Shown here piece after piece: positions 11,046 to 24,419 of a stretch of 64,000 nucleotides of DNA. The translations under genes and the position numbers were made by a program. Position 1 is the stretch's first letter, and each line of letters begins with the position of its first letter. Origin of the DNA: Phallus indusiatus (lineage: Eukaryota; Basidiomycota; Agaricomycetes; Phallales; Phallaceae); contig JAQFWX010000036.1 in assembly GCA_027605045.1 (NCBI GenBank), positions 372,001 to 436,000 on the forward strand, given 5' to 3'. The notes beneath the pieces were generated by a model. That model saw only the letters and a list, made by a program, of their open reading frames with translations, ran no database searches and was not told where the DNA came from.

Positions 11046-12115
11046 GCCCCAGTCTCATGGGCCGATGCATGGTCTCCTGAAGGCCTTCGGTGCTGAGACA
11101 AGGAAGACGGCTCCTTGTACAATGTACGAAGCACAAATTGTTCTCCCAGCGACTGGTACCAAGCCTACACGATCTACATTGCGCACTACGTTCCCTTCTA
11201 CGAAGAACGAGGCATCAACATTTATGCCATTACAAGAGAAACTAGTAACGAACCCGACTCTAACGCTATCGCCTATGCATGCATACTTTCCGATGGCTTC
11301 AGCCTCCTCGAGATTCTGTGCCCCACATCCTCACACGTCAATGTCGCCTGCTGTCATTGAACCGGTGCCAGATGCTTTTCAATACCCCAAACAAAATTGG
11401 CAAACTAAATGAGCTGACGATGACGACGCTGGGATTCTCAGTTGAGACGTCGTTGGAGCCATGAACGTTCAACTCCATTCATCCAGTTTGTCCTGCTACA
11501 CTTGCAGGACCCTTCAATTACATTCGATAGTGAGGATAATGGGCAACCCGTTCTTTCTAGTGCCGCGATAAGTTGCATTTCAGGTTTTAAAGATCCATGC
11601 GGCGATCTCTTCTACAATTCTACATACTACAGTTACAAATTCAATACTCCCAAGAAGAATTGGCAAACTGAATCGACTGACATTGCTGACGCTTGGTGGG
11701 CACATGTCGGAATGCCATAATCGGACGTTGTATGTGCATAACGCCTTCGTCAACGCCGATACGGGTGCATACACTTGTATTGCCAATGTGCGTAGAATAA
11801 CGCGGAGGAAAATGGGCTGATTCAACTCGCGGGAGTCTCTCATTATGTGTTTGCGCGGCTGTGGGCAGTGACTGGATATTTCAGATTCGTGCAACCGGGC
11901 GCGAGGTGAATTCAGGCATCCAGCTCGATGAAAGAGAGACATACGTGTCTGCCTTCGTTCAAGAACGCGAATGGAGTTCAATTTTGTTGATGAATGCAGC
12001 GCATCTTGGATATCTGGCGTCGGTCGATCCGAAGGGCCTTCAGGCTAGGATGGTAGCTGTGTTTGACAAATTGTGAGGCAGACTTCTCTGTGAAGGGTTC
12101 AAGGTTCACGGCAGC
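11046..12115 (+). pseudogene. GH30 glycoside hydrolase fragment (unit 1)
   Basis: The plus strand shows SPSDWYQAYTIYIAHYVPFY and GINIYAIT followed by NEPDSNAIAYACIL near 11,145-11,290, matching the GH30 pattern DWRQAYANYLVQYV..GI..NEPD, in which the Glu of NEP is the acid/base. Later pieces are NWQTE near 11,670 (nucleophile region WQTE) and HYVFARLWAVTGYFRFVQPGARRI-like text near 11,840-11,900, typical of the GH30 C-terminal part (RLWAFGQFSRFVRPGA). Stop codons and frameshifts separate these blocks, so it is a relic. The N-terminal third is missing and replaced by the ARP fragment. Confidence 0.7.
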
Positions 12116-12313
12116 GTGGATCCACGGGCTATGAGAAGACTCTTCCTACAATGATTTGATTGATAAGATAAAACATACATGTATTGAGACAAAATTAAAA
12201 GGGAGATAACTCCGGGTAAGAAGAAAAACCAAATAAAGCCAAATTTGAACTAGTGGTGAATGGCACTCCAGCGATTGTAAACATCTCGTAAAATCTGATG
12301 TTTATGAAAAGTG

Positions 12314-15204
12314 CTACTTAGTCTCATGAGCGTCGACGGATCCACCCTCTGTCTCATCGCCCGCTCCGTCCTCTACTTCAACGTCCTCTCCTTCATCCTC
12401 TGCTGTATGATAAGACTTGGAGCTATCCGAATCTTGATCAGAATCTTGCGAAAAAATGAGAAATTAATGCAGCAGTTACGATTCAATTAGGCTCACCGTC
12501 GGATACATCGCCTGGTTCAGGTTGAATAGGACGTATTAACGGAAGACGTAAGATACGAGCAACTTCATCGCTGTTTGGATTGATGCCCAACACAGTGTGA
12601 ATCTCTTGGATATACTGAAAATAATTATAATCAAAATTAAGCACACGGAGGGTTTGACGAATTTGAACCCTGAATGAATTTGAATCGAAACCGAGGGTGT
12701 CCATATCAGAACAATGTAGCCTCTCAGACCCCGAAGGATCAGGAGACCAGTATGTATCCAGCGTTTCATCGTGTACCGCCGGTTTCGAAATAAAGAAATA
12801 TAGTTCTTTATACTCAAAAGTTCCAACCGAACACCTGGGTCTGGAAGGAATTTGGATGTGCCACGAGAATCCAGTAACTACATTGACCGTATGTTTGATT
12901 AAATCATCCATACAATGACATGTTAGTAGTGGAATTGGCGTACCAACGCAAACATCACAAGACTCATGCATTCCATCGGTTCTTGCAAGTAAGCAGCCAA
13001 TTTGACTAACAAATGCACGAGCCAATCGTTGCCAGGAAACAGGGTCCGAATATATAACATCATATTCAACCACCACTGTCTGGAGATCGTCGGTTGTCGA
13101 AATGCCTGCTGTATTTACAGGAATGCGAATCCTGAAAACATTCAAGTGATATTCAGTGCCGCTACATGATGGGAAATGTGCTATACCTGAAATGTTCACC
13201 ACAATCTTCGATACCCGATTTTGTATGCAGTATTTTATCACGAACAAACCAGTCCAATAATGATGGTTCTACGCATGGAATAAACCCTAACGTAGCTGCA
13301 TTCGAAGCGTCAAGTATATCGTTGTGTTTATCGGCTAATAAAATGTCACAGGTGTAAACAGAATATGCTGGTGCGGAGACGTCCATCCATATAAGGACAT
13401 CTATGGCACCATAGAGATCCCATAAGAAAGAGGGGTCCAAAGGAACATTCGACCTTGGGGACAAACGCAGCATGTCTACTCTTTCCATAATCTTGGCCGA
13501 CTCCTCTCCAGACAAAGCGCTAATGCGCACCCTCTGCCACTGAGTAGCAGGAACGTCTTGTAGAATATTCGGCGACCATTCCTGATTTCGAAGAATGAAT
13601 TCACACTAAAAATTTTTCATGCGTTTGAAGGATGAGAAAAATGAACTAACGAATACGACAAGCCCATGTCCGTCTAGAATGTTCACATAAAGAGAGGCAA
13701 GATATCCATCCTCATGGTCTTTGAAACTGATAAAATTTTGAGAGAATCCCAGGTCCCACCAAGATATAATAGCATGGTGAGATATACCCTCTGCCACGTA
13801 GTGACAGCCATCCTGTAAGCAGAAGGCAAACGGTGAGATACAAACAATTAGCGGAATTGTGGTCGGTTCTCACAGAAAAAGACGACACCTGAGATGTATT
13901 TGAGGAAGAAATTTCATCAGATATTGTGGTAGCTCACTGCATAGCGGAAATCCATGTACTGGCCTAATACATCGCTGAATCTTGAATTGAATTGTTGAAA
14001 TGGAATACACCACGCTATATACATATAATAGTAAGTTTTGATTTTCATTTCATGAAGTGACATAAACGAACAATTGTGTGTAAAGACAAGGCCAGGGATT
14101 TCTTTCGACGTGATTATGCCGGATAGCTGCATCACATTTGGATGACTTGCACGATGAATGAGCTACCGTTGATAATTATTTCACAAGAGACGAATGTATT
14201 ACCGATATCGCGAATACCACTCCTTTTCTTTTTCAAATTTCTGTTCATAGTATAAGAATATAGCGAAGAAATGCAGTATTTTTGTGTGACGCACGGAAAT
14301 AGCATCGCGACCTTTGTAGACACGAACCATCCGTGTCTGACTCTCTTGCTTCCATCGGACTTTCCAGTGTTCGACTTGTCCATTCGAGATATTCTTTAGC
14401 ACGTTTAGATCGCCCAATCTGATTTTTTCGAACTGGCCACTTTCAGGAGACTTCAGAACGCAAACGAGCAATCCGACTTACATGAGAGTCCATCTCGTCT
14501 GTGTTGCTGCCCATTTGGAGACGTATCACACCCCTGAACTTGATATGGGACCAGAATGAAACCAAGGTCTGCGTCAAAATATATTCGTGCGCACCACAAG
14601 ATTATCCCGAAACTCTTCTATCTGACTTTGATATTGTGTCAATGAATCTTTTTCACGGTCAGCTGCGAAATATCTCCGAAGGAGCTTCGATTTATATTGT
14701 TTATTGAAGGACTCAAGATCGTTTGAGATGTCTTGTAAGCATCTGTTTAAGTGGATTCAGACTCGTAAGTATCTGATATGAGCAGAATTGCATACCGGTA
14801 AAATTCTTCACAACCTTTCTCAAAGCTGTTGAAAGAGTCGGACGCGATGTCATGATTCTTCTTGGTCTCGTCATGAAGTATTTGGAGTATAGTTGTGATT
14901 TTGATTGTCAGAGTCTTATAATCGTCTTGGTTTTGTTGCATTTGCTGATTTTCTATCAGCACCGTGACTCACGAGTCGAGATCCAATGACTCACTTGGAC
15001 GGGCTTTAGTAGAACCTTGACTAGCTCCGCTGCACCCTTTAGATATGTGAATGGTAGGAGACCCCCTACCGCACTAGCTAATTCAGCAGCCCGGAATGCG
15101 TTAGACACCCAGTCGGTTTCACCCTGCATAACAGATACTGCGGTCGAAACTGATGGCTCGTGTTCATTTTGAGGAATAGGAGACCTCTTTTTCTTCAAAA
15201 CCAT
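12314..15204 (-). CDS. K2: MLKL/HeLo-like plus pseudokinase-like protein
   Basis: Second copy of K, with splice sites matching those worked out for K1. The N-terminal exon encodes the same residues as K1 through LLKPVQ. The kinase-like part has RHPNVMQLSG and GLVFTHN; no HRD or DFG is seen. The C-terminal region (LGFIPCVEPSLLDWF) and the tail ending in GGSVDAHETK follow, and the stop is at 12,316-12,314. An apparent stop after RTNIF near 14,580 falls inside the intron whose acceptor precedes the LRG/FRG codons, so it is not a lesion. I found no break in the exons I checked. The tail is shorter than in K1. Confidence 0.7.
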
Positions 15205-15229
15205 ACCTGGAGATGGATCGTGAGTATGG

Positions 15230-16500
15230 GGTGTGTCGATTCGTGTCGATTATGTCGATTATTTATGTGTCAAACGTGCGCTTGTCCTATGTCTGTCAAG
15301 AAGCTTCATGCTTCTCGAACTGCCTTTGGGAACGGCAGTAAATGCTGACCGAAAGTAACTGCACTGCATCAAATGCACATGTGCCCGCGAACTCAACCGC
15401 ATTTGGTTTTCCAACCAAATGGTCAAAGGCATCTTTGATACCGCATGTGTGTGAACACCATAAGTACAAAGGAGGGACGTGCAACGAGAGCGGTCCAGTG
15501 ACTCCAGTTGGTAAAGACATCGAGTGTCGTGTCCTTCCATAGCATATCCATTAGCAGAAAGCTCACACTTTCAGACCGAACGTACCAGTATATTCGTGCA
15601 AAGCTCGGAGGCGCCGGAACAGCCCCTAACAACACAGCGCCCTAGAGCGTCCTTTACGGGCGCCAGAATTCATTCAAGTCCTGTTCGTCATTCTTATCAA
15701 TCCAGCCCTCGGCACCATAACGCTGAAGCATGGCCCACCCTAAATCCGCCTGTCCTCAACCTTTTCGTCACTTTAACTTTCTCACGATCAACCTGACACG
15801 TCAGCTTCAGCATCGCTCGTAATATCCTCGAATTGACTGTAGAACCAATTGACATACCCGAGTCAAGCGGATGATTTCCCGCTGTGTCGATGTTGCTCTA
15901 TGAAGAAATAACGTCACTTGCAGAGGCACAGCAACAACCGCTGATCATTTCATTCCGGGCTTGCATAGGATTCATGCTACACCCTTGAGATATGGGAATG
16001 ACAGAAGCCCCCCGCCGCATTAGCCGATTCAGCGAATTTGATACTGTATATTAGGTATGGCACTATGTTCCTGGGAGTTACGAGGTCTTCCACTTGTGTG
16101 TGTGAATTGCTACACTGATTATAGGACGAATTGATTTATTCATATCGACGTTTTGTAAGCATCAAACACGCGCTTTTCCTCAGGCTATGCCTGTCTCGAG
16201 GAGTTTTGTGCATCGTCTGAGAGAAGGTGGAACAGCAGTCGGTGCTACACAGAAGTGGCTGCATTGCGTCGGAATGCCCGCTTGCGCAGTCTTCCGAACG
16301 CTTTCCGAGTCAATGCAAGATCCTCGCATTATGCAGCTTCCTGGGCCAGAACGATCTTTGGGTAATTATTCGTGATGAGGTCCGTGACCTCATCGCTCAA
16401 GAAAACCCTCACGAACCCGCGCATACAATCGTTTCCAACAATTTATATCATCTTCAGTATTTCGCCGTTTCGCAAGTTTACCAGCCCGTTTACCTCATCA
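15230..16500. other. Conserved block upstream of K2, no supported gene
   Basis: Counterpart of 6,030-7,330. The proximal palindrome appears as agaagc-ttcat-gcttct near 15,298-15,314. Confidence 0.5.
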
Positions 16501-16549
16501 ACTACACCGCGTCCCGTTCTTCTCCTCTGGTCTTCCTGTGCAGTTCTCG

Positions 16550-16690
16550 TTTCGTTTCGGCTGGTCTTCATTGGTCTCATTTGCCATCCGTCTTTCTGTT
16601 GGTTTTTGTTGGTATCCGTTGGTCTCCCGTTGATCTCTCGTGTCTCTGGTCTCTGTTGGTCCTCGTTGGTCCTCGTTCATGTTCGTTCCA
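16550..16690. repeat. TTGGTC-rich degenerate tandem repeat (unit 2)
   Basis: Variants of ttggtctc/gttggtcc repeat on the plus strand. Same tract as in unit 1, with a different repeat number and order. Confidence 0.65.
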
Positions 16691-16729
16691 TAAACACTAG
16701 TAGCCTGTTGGAGTTTTTCTGCGCCGTAA

Positions 16730-17260
16730 CACCAATTTGCCAGATTCTTTTTCACCCCCAAGTGGTTTTCATCAACCCTTTCTCGATTTCCTTGAAGATG
16801 AGTTATTCTATCGCTCCTCTCTTATCAGTACTAAATCAACGACGGAAGATCTGTTGGGTGGGGTCACTTCATTTCTCACCATTGGTCCGGCATCGTTTCT
16901 GACAGAATAGAAAATTCGTCTCCAGTGCTTGAAATTTCTTAGCAGGATTCAAGATATCACAGTGTTTACTATTACGCTTTGCGTCCCCGTCCGATTCAAC
17001 TACAAGATTCGTGGAATGTACTTTGGGATGACGTTCCCAGTTCCCCGGTATCAACTCCGAAAATCAGTCTATCCGTCTCTGGATTGTCGCCTTCGTTCCT
17101 TTAACTGACAAAGGTCTCTTAGTCGTCTAACCCACTCGTAGAGAAAGAGGCGACGCGCGTAATAGTACGATAAAAAGTAATGTCTTTTAATAAAAACGAT
17201 ATAACCATAATCGTATGTTTGTTGATGATACACACTGTATTGTTGAAAAAATACAATATA
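16730..17260. other. Spacer between tract and BRAP2-like relic (unit 2)
   Basis: Counterpart of 7,560-8,085. No gene recognised. Confidence 0.45.
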
Positions 17261-17264
17261 AAAA

Positions 17265-19260
17265 TTACGTGTTTCTACTAGTCTTCTTCTTCTTACCCTT
17301 CGCAATATTCTCGCTCTCACGAATCTCTAAAGATCCATCAGCCGCCTCCTACAGCACACTACCATTACTCTTTCCGTCGCCATTATCTCCACCACCACCA
17401 GCAGAAATCCTTTCCTTCAAATCCAAACCTGCTCCTCCAGCTCATCAACTCTCATCTCAGACTTAGTCTTTTTCCTTTCCACCTCAGCAATCTCCGCTTT
17501 CTGCTTTACCTTCTCCAAATTCTTCCTCTTTTTTCCCTTCAACTCCCTCTCCAACGTTCTCGCAACTTCCTCAAACTTCTCATACCGCTTCTCGATCCTC
17601 ATTTTTTCTCGCGCTGCCATCCTACAACCTGCTCTTCCTCTTCCTCCTTCAGCCGATTGATCAACTCCTTCTCAAGTACATTAATCTGATCCCGCGCGGA
17701 TATAAGCATGTTCTCCAAGCGGCTCTTTTCGCTGCTCATAATAATCCCGCTGCGAATCCAACTACGGCGTGAGCAGGTACGAGTACTATCGCCTCCATCT
17801 TCTCCGCGTGCATAGAATTAATAGACGGGGACCCAACCTCGATCCATCCGCATCACTCCCGATCGTGTTTGACACGACAAAAATAGAAGGCAACTCGACA
17901 AGTTTTCCATCCGTCTTATTCTGAATCAACCGATACACATACCCATCACCCGCGTAATCCCAACCTCGGCGTTCGCTGTGTTTCAAGCTCGAGGGAGTAC
18001 AAATGCATCGGCATCGTCAGCTCGTAGTGCACGCGCGCGTGGGCTCGACCGTGTCGTCCATAGCCCACGTTCCCGCATATCAGACAAATCCAGATATTAG
18101 ACGTTGAAGAGCAGTCAAAGCGGACGGTAGAGAAGGTCCGTTTGCGAGTTAACAGCGGCGGTGGTAGATACCGGTTAGACTGTGATGTTGTGCTGTTGTT
18201 GTTGCCATGCACCGGAAGACGTGTTCGAGAATACTGGTACATTGAATATCTGTAGGCCAATACGGAAACTTGAATCGGCAGGTCAGGGGAAGGGGTAAGA
18301 TATCCGTGACCTGCTCTTCTCTCACTTGGTTAAACACATACAATGAAAAGTATGTGAACACGGTAGTCCCGTAACGGACATGGCCATCAGTTCAAGATAA
18401 ACTGGACAACTGGAAAGCTCATATAAATTGCTCTGAGCAGTGACAATACGGGATATAGCGAGAGATGCATCGTTTGATTCGATTTCGATGGATTTCATGT
18501 ACGTGACATATCTTATTGGGCTTTGAAAGAGCATATAAGTATTTTGAACTCATTAAACTGAATTGTTTATGTATGGACACACATACCTCTAAGATCTAAG
18601 ACGTTGAACGGACGGCCATTGTATTCTTGTAAAAAAAGCACGGTATCGACCCTAGATCTGAACTTTAGCAACACTATTGAGCGATTTGGCGACGAACCGC
18701 TAAAAATGGGACAAACCGTTAGTCATAAAAAAGAGTTGGTGAATTGTGAATCACCGAATCATCCTCAAATGTCGTTCCATCTTTTGAATCTTCCACTTGA
18801 CGACGCCATCTAATTTCAGTGGGGTTTCAAATTCATCTGTAGGACGAGAGTAGGCATTCTTATTTTCCTCCTCTCCTCCTCTCCGGTCGCGATCGTTTAC
18901 AAAAATCATAATGTCTTGATTATAATTGTGAGTGTGTCGATAGATGTGCACAACGCCTTCGGGTAAAATGTGCTTTCCTGTGAGAGGGTATGCGTTTTGG
19001 AGGGTCGGTGACCCGGATTTATCTGTGCTCCTTACAACAGATTTATTCTTCTCTACGAGAAAGTAGCATTAGATGCTTAAAGAGAAGTAAGGTTTAAAAA
19101 CCTACGATAAAGTTTAGAAACAGAAGCCTGGGAGTTCTCCTGTTCCATTAATGAATCAGACTCGTACGCTCAGGCTCTTCCGAATCCAGCCAATCAATAA
19201 CAATACTCCCAAACCTCCAATCGTTCATCATCTTTCCGTTGTTATCGAAATCGGAGCGGT
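17265..19260 (-). pseudogene. BRAP2/ETP1-like relic, copy 2 (best preserved)
   Basis: Minus-strand segments in order: NDWRFGSIVIDWLDSEEPE-like text near 19,150-19,240; GVVHIYRHT near 18,935-18,960; an EYNGRPFNVLDLR piece near 18,600-18,640; a RING with SSCPVYLE and GLPCSHTFHCMCLTK near 18,320-18,410; a ZnF-UBP with CGNVGYGRHGRAHARVHY near 18,020-18,075; [20 protein letters not shown] near 17,905-17,965; and a coiled coil with KRYEKFEEVARTLERELKG near 17,530-17,590. The second RING cysteine is Tyr (CPVYLE), one UBP cysteine is Tyr (GYG for GCG), and an A-run near 17,605 shifts the frame. BRAP2 proteins are cytoplasmic ubiquitin ligases that bind ubiquitin and Ras-pathway partners; this copy looks inactive. 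Confidence 0.8.
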
Positions 19261-19689
19261 GCGAGGGTAATTTTCAAATGGTTTTTTGAGCCAATGAGGA
19301 CTCGGGGAAGTAGTGTTATGTGTGTGGTAGTAGGCCTTTGGTCAATCGGAATCGAAGGGTATAATCGTTCATGACATCTTTGGGAAGAAAGACGGTAAGA
19401 GGGAAAAGGTACTGCGCGTATTCGTCGTTCTGGTGATGCTGGTGAATAGATCGGTGGCGCGAAGCGGCAGGCTGCAGTGAAGTCACGATTAGTGAGTAGC
19501 AGAGAAACAGCCGATATGGTCAATGCGTGGACGTGTGTGGGCGTGTGTCTGTCTATACTACTGTAAATCCCAAATGTCTGCTTTTCGAAGAGTCCAGTGT
19601 TATCGTCATCGAGTCCAGGAGATGATATATTTGCGCAGGTATCGGAACGATATTCGGATACACTTCCTATTTCTGTAACCCGAACTTCA

Positions 19690-20215
19690 ACATTAACACG
19701 CAAACGATGCTCAGTGACTTTCTCCACGTTCCACCAATCGTACGTATACCGTACTCTTTTTTTCCTTTCCCTTGCGCTTAAGACAGCGAGATAACAGGAG
19801 GTGCAGCACTCGCTGGACTACGCAAAACACCCTCAACATCCAGGGTGGAAAATCTTCTACGAAAACTGCTGTTTCCAGTTCCGCTAAACACATTAGTCGT
19901 TCTCGTAAACCACAGTCCACGCAGTCCTGTGCCGAGTACGGTGTCCAACAATTAGATGATGCACTTGCATCTGGCAGAAATGTTGAAATATATTGACCGT
20001 TGAGAAGACGATATCCGTTGCTGGTCTTGGGTTGAGGCACTCTGGTGAGTATTAACGTTGACGGTTTGTAAAGGCTAGCCTCTGATGTTTACACCCCTTT
20101 CAGGAAATACATCTTGTTCACGCGTCTACGCCTTCGCCGTAAACAGGACGAATCACCTGTAACATTTTGTGTTCCATGCTACCCGCACTCAACACAAGAA
20201 CTACTAGCGCAGCTA
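19690..20215 (+). pseudogene. Actin-related protein fragment (unit 2)
   Basis: Contains VQQLDDALASGRNVEIYWPL near 19,945-20,005 and the LFTRL...ESPVTF segment near 20,110-20,170, as in unit 1, and ends at the same junction with GH30 sequence. Confidence 0.6.
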
Positions 20216-21275
20216 TTTTTCGCCCCAGTCCCATGAGTCAATGCCTGGTCTCCCGAAGGCCTTCGGTGCTGAGACAAGAAAGACGGCTTCTTGTACAATG
20301 TACGAAGCACAAGCTGCCCTTCCAGCGACTGGTAGCAAGCCTATACAATCAACATTGCCCCTTCTGCGAAGAACGAGGCATCAATATTTATGCCATCACG
20401 AGAGAAACTAGTAACAAACCTGACCCTAACGCTATCGCCTATGCATGTATACTTTCCGTTGGCTGCGGCCTCCTCGAGATTCTATGCCCCACATCCTCGC
20501 ACGTTAATGTCGCCTGCTGTCATTGAACCGGTGCCAGATGCTTTTCAATACCCCAAACAAAATTGGCAAACTGAGTGGGCTGACGATGACGACGCTGGGA
20601 TTCTCAATTGAGACGTCGTTGGAGCCATGAACGTTCAACTCCATTCATCCAATTTGTCCTGCTGCACTTGCAGGACCCTTCAATTACATTCGATAGTGAG
20701 GATAATGGACAACCCGCTCTTTCAAGTGCCGCGATAAGTTGCATTTCAGGTTTTAAAGATACATGCGGCGACCTCTTCTACAATTCTACATACTACAGCT
20801 ACAAATTCAATACTCCCAAGAAGGATTGGCAAACCGAATCAACTGACAGTGCTGACGCTTGGTGGGCACATGTCGGAAGGCCATATTCGGACGTTGTATG
20901 TGCATAACGTCTTCGTCAACACCGATCCGAGTGCATACACTTGTATTGCCAATGTGCGCAGAATAACGCGGAGGAAAATGATCTGATTCAACTCGTTGGA
21001 GTCTCTTATTATGTGTTTGCACGGCTGTAAGCAATGGCTGGATATTTCAGATTCCTGAAACCAAGCGCAAGGCGAATTCAGGCATCCAGCTCGATGAGAA
21101 AGAGAGACAGGCATACGTGTCTGCCTTTGTGCAAGAACGCGAACGGAGTTCAATTCTGTTGATCAATGCAGCGCATCTTGGATATCTGGTGTCGGTCAAT
21201 CCGAAAGGCGTTCAGGCTAGGATGGTGGCGTGAGCTAACTGGCAGACCTGTGTAGGGTTCAAGGTTCACAGCGGT
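20216..21275 (+). pseudogene. GH30 glycoside hydrolase fragment (unit 2)
   Basis: Begins at 'cgccccagtcccatgagtcaatgcctgg', the GH30 side of the chimeric junction. Pieces of the DW.QAY block, GINIYAITRETSN with the NEP motif altered to NKPD, NWQTEWADDDDAG near 20,560-20,610 and the C-terminal barrel/beta region near 21,000-21,100 can be read in different frames. The NEP Glu, the presumed acid/base, is Lys here, so even a repaired frame would probably be inactive. Confidence 0.65.
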
Positions 21276-21473
21276 GGTGAAACCACAGACTATGGGGATA
21301 TTCTCACTACAATAATTTAATTGATAAGATAAAACATACATGTATTGAGACGAAATTAAAAGGGAGATAATTCCGGGTAGGAAGAAAAACCAAATAAAGA
21401 CAAATTTGAACTAGTGGTGAATGTCACTCCAGTGATTGTAAACACCTCGTAAATCTGATGTTAGTGAAAAGTG

Positions 21474-24404
21474 TTACTCAGTCTCATGAGCGTCGACTGA
21501 TCCACCCTCTGCTTCATCTCCCCCTCCGTCTTCTGCTTCATCATCTGCTTCATCATTCTCTTCATCCACTGCTTCATCCTCTCCATCCCCTGCAGTATGG
21601 TAGGATTCGTAGCTATCAGAATCTTGATCAGAATCTTGCGAAAAAGTGAGAAGTTGATGCATTAGTTACAACTCAAGTAGGCTCACCGTCAGAAACATCG
21701 TCTGATTCAGGTTGAATAAGACGTATTAAAGGAAGACCTAAGATACGAGCAGCTTCATCACTGTTTGGATCGATGCCCAACACAGCGTGAATCTCCTGGA
21801 TATACTCAAAATCATCATAATTCATATTAATCACACGAAGAGTTCGACGAATTTGAACGTTGAATGATTTTGAGTCGAAACCGAGGGTGTCCATATCAGA
21901 ACAATACAGTCTCTCGGATCCCGAACGATCAAGAGACCAGTATGTATCCAGTGTTTCATCGTGTACTGCTGGTTTCGAAATAAAAAAGTATAACTCCTTA
22001 TACCCAGAAGTTCCAACCGAATACCTGGGTCTAGAAGGAATTTGGATGTGCCACGAGATTCCAGTAACTACAATGACCGTATGTTTGAATAAAACCATCT
22101 ATAATGACACGACGGTGATGGAATTGGCGTACCAAGGCAAACCTTATGAGTGCAAATCACACAAGACTCGTGCAATCCATCGGTTCTTGCAAGTAAGCAG
22201 CCAATTTGGCTAACAAATGCACGAACCAATCGTTCCCAGGGAGCATCATCCGAATATCCAACATCACATTCAACCACCACTGTCTGGAGATCGTCGCTAG
22301 CTGAAATGCCTGTTGTATCTACAGGAAAGCGAGTCCTGAAAACATTCAAGCGATATTCAGTGCCGCTACATGATGGGAAATGTGTTATACCTGAAATGTT
22401 CACCACAATCTTCAATACCCAATTTTGTATGCAGTATTTTATCACGAACAAACCAATCCAATGATGATGGTTCTTCGCATGGAATAAACCCTAATATAGC
22501 TGCATTCGAAGCGTCAAGTATATCGTTGTGTTCATCGGCTAATAAAATGTCACCGGTGTAGACAGAATATGCTGGTACGGAGACGTCCCTCCATATCAAG
22601 ACACGTATGGTACCATAGAGATCCCATAAGAAAGAGGGGTCCAAAGGAACATTCGACCTTGGGGACAAACGCAGCATGTCTACTCTTTCCATAATCTTGG
22701 TCAACTCCTCTCCAGACAAAGCGTCAATGCGCACCCTCGACCACTGATTAGCAGGAACGGCTTGTAGAATATTCGGCGACCATTCCTGATTTTGAAGAAT
22801 GAATTCACAATAATAATGTTTCATGCGTTTGAGGATGAGAAAAATGAACTAACAAATACAACAAGCCCGCGTCCGTCTAGAATGTTCACATAAATAAAGG
22901 CAAGATATCCATCCTCGCGGTCTTTGAAACCGATAAAATCGCAAGAGAATTGCAGATTATAACAAGACAGAATGGCATGGTGAGATATACCCTTCGACAC
23001 GTAGTCACGGCCTTCCTGTAAGCAGAAGGCGAAAGTGAGATACAAACAATTAGCGGAATTGTGGTCGGTTCTCACAAAAAAAGACGACCACTGAGATGTA
23101 TTTGAGGAAGAAATTTCATCAAATATTGTGGCAGCTCACTACATAGTCCCAATCTAAGTACCGGCCTAATGCATCGCTGGATCTTGGATTGAGTTGTTTA
23201 ATTGGAATACACCACGCTATATACATAAATCGTAAGTGTTCATTTCATTTCATGAAGTGACATCAACGAACAATTGTGTGTAAAAACAAGGCCAGGGCTT
23301 TCTTTAGACGTGATTATGCCGGATAGCTGCATCACATTTGGATGACTTGCACGAAGAATGAGCTACCGTTGATAATTATTTCACAAGAGACGAGTGTATT
23401 ACCGATATCTCGAATACCATTCCTTTTCTTTTTCAAATTTCTGTTCATAGTATAAGAATATAGCGAAGAAATGCAGTATTTTTGTGTGACGCACGGAAAT
23501 AGCATCCCGACCTTTGTAGACACGGACCATCCGTGTTTGACTCTCTTGCTTCCATCGGACTTCCCAGTGTTCAACTTGTCCATTCGAAATATTCTTTAGC
23601 ACGTTTAGATCGCCCAGTCTGATTTTTTCGTACTGGCCACTTTCAGGAGACTTCAGAACGCGAACGAGCAATCCGACTTACATCAGAGTCCATCTCGTCT
23701 GTGTTGCTGCCTATATAGGAACGTATCATACCCCTGAGCTTGATATGGGACCAGAATGAAATCAAAATCTGTGTCAAATATATATTCGTGCGCACCACAA
23801 GATTAATCCGAAACTCTTCTATCTGACGTTGATAACGTGCCAATGAATTTTTTTCACGGTCAGCCGAGAAATATTTCCGAAGGAGTTTCGATTTATATGG
23901 TTTATTGAATGACTGGATTTCATTCGAGATGTTTTGTAAGCATCTGTTAAAGTGGACTTAGACTGGGAAGTATCTTATATGAGCAGATTTGCATACTGGT
24001 AAAAGTCTTCACAACCTTTCTCAAAGCTGTTGAAAGAGTCGGACGCGATTTCATGATTCTTCTTGGTCTCGTCATGAAGTATTTGGAGTATATTCGTGAT
24101 TTCGGTTGTCAGAGTTTTATAATCGTCTTGGTTTTGTTGCATTTGCTGATTTTCTATCAGTACTCACGGGTCGAGATCCAATTGACTGACTCACTTGAAC
24201 AGGTTTTAGTAGAACCTTGATTAGCTCCGCTGCATTCTTTAGATATGGGAATGGTAGGAGACCCCCTACCGCACTAGCTAATTCAGCAGCCCGGAATGCG
24301 TTAGATACCCAGTCGGTTTCGCTCTGCATAACAGATACTGCGGTCGAAACTGATGGCTCGTGTTCAATCTGAGGGACAGGAGACCTCTTCTTCTTCAAGA
24401 CCAT
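21474..24404 (-). CDS. K3: MLKL/HeLo-like plus pseudokinase-like protein
   Basis: Third copy of K, exons placed as in K1. The first exon differs slightly from K1 (LPFPYLKNAAELIK, QSETDW). The kinase-like segment has the same RHPNVMQLSG-type text after the spliced exon EKEWYSRY. The C-terminal domain includes DPSFLWDLYGTIRVLIW and LGFIPCEEPSSLDW. The acidic tail ends GGSVDAHETE, stop at 21,474. Relative to K1 it carries an insertion after the GLHES codons near 22,160 (VICTHK), shared in similar form with K4. I found no premature stop in the exons checked. Confidence 0.7.
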
Positions 24405-24419
24405 AGCTGGAGATGGATT

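Larger units (their letters stand above)
2931..12170. repeat. Tandem array unit 1 (about 9.24 kb)
   Basis: Units are delimited here by the shared text 'aaacatacat' just downstream of each K gene. Contents in order: K gene (minus), conserved upstream block, TTGGTC-rich tract, BRAP2-like relic (minus), actin-related fragment (plus) and GH30 fragment (plus). The same order recurs in units 2 and 3. Confidence 0.9.
12171..21331. repeat. Tandem array unit 2 (about 9.16 kb)
   Basis: Same gene order as unit 1, and sequence blocks align along the whole length with scattered substitutions and small indels. Confidence 0.9.
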
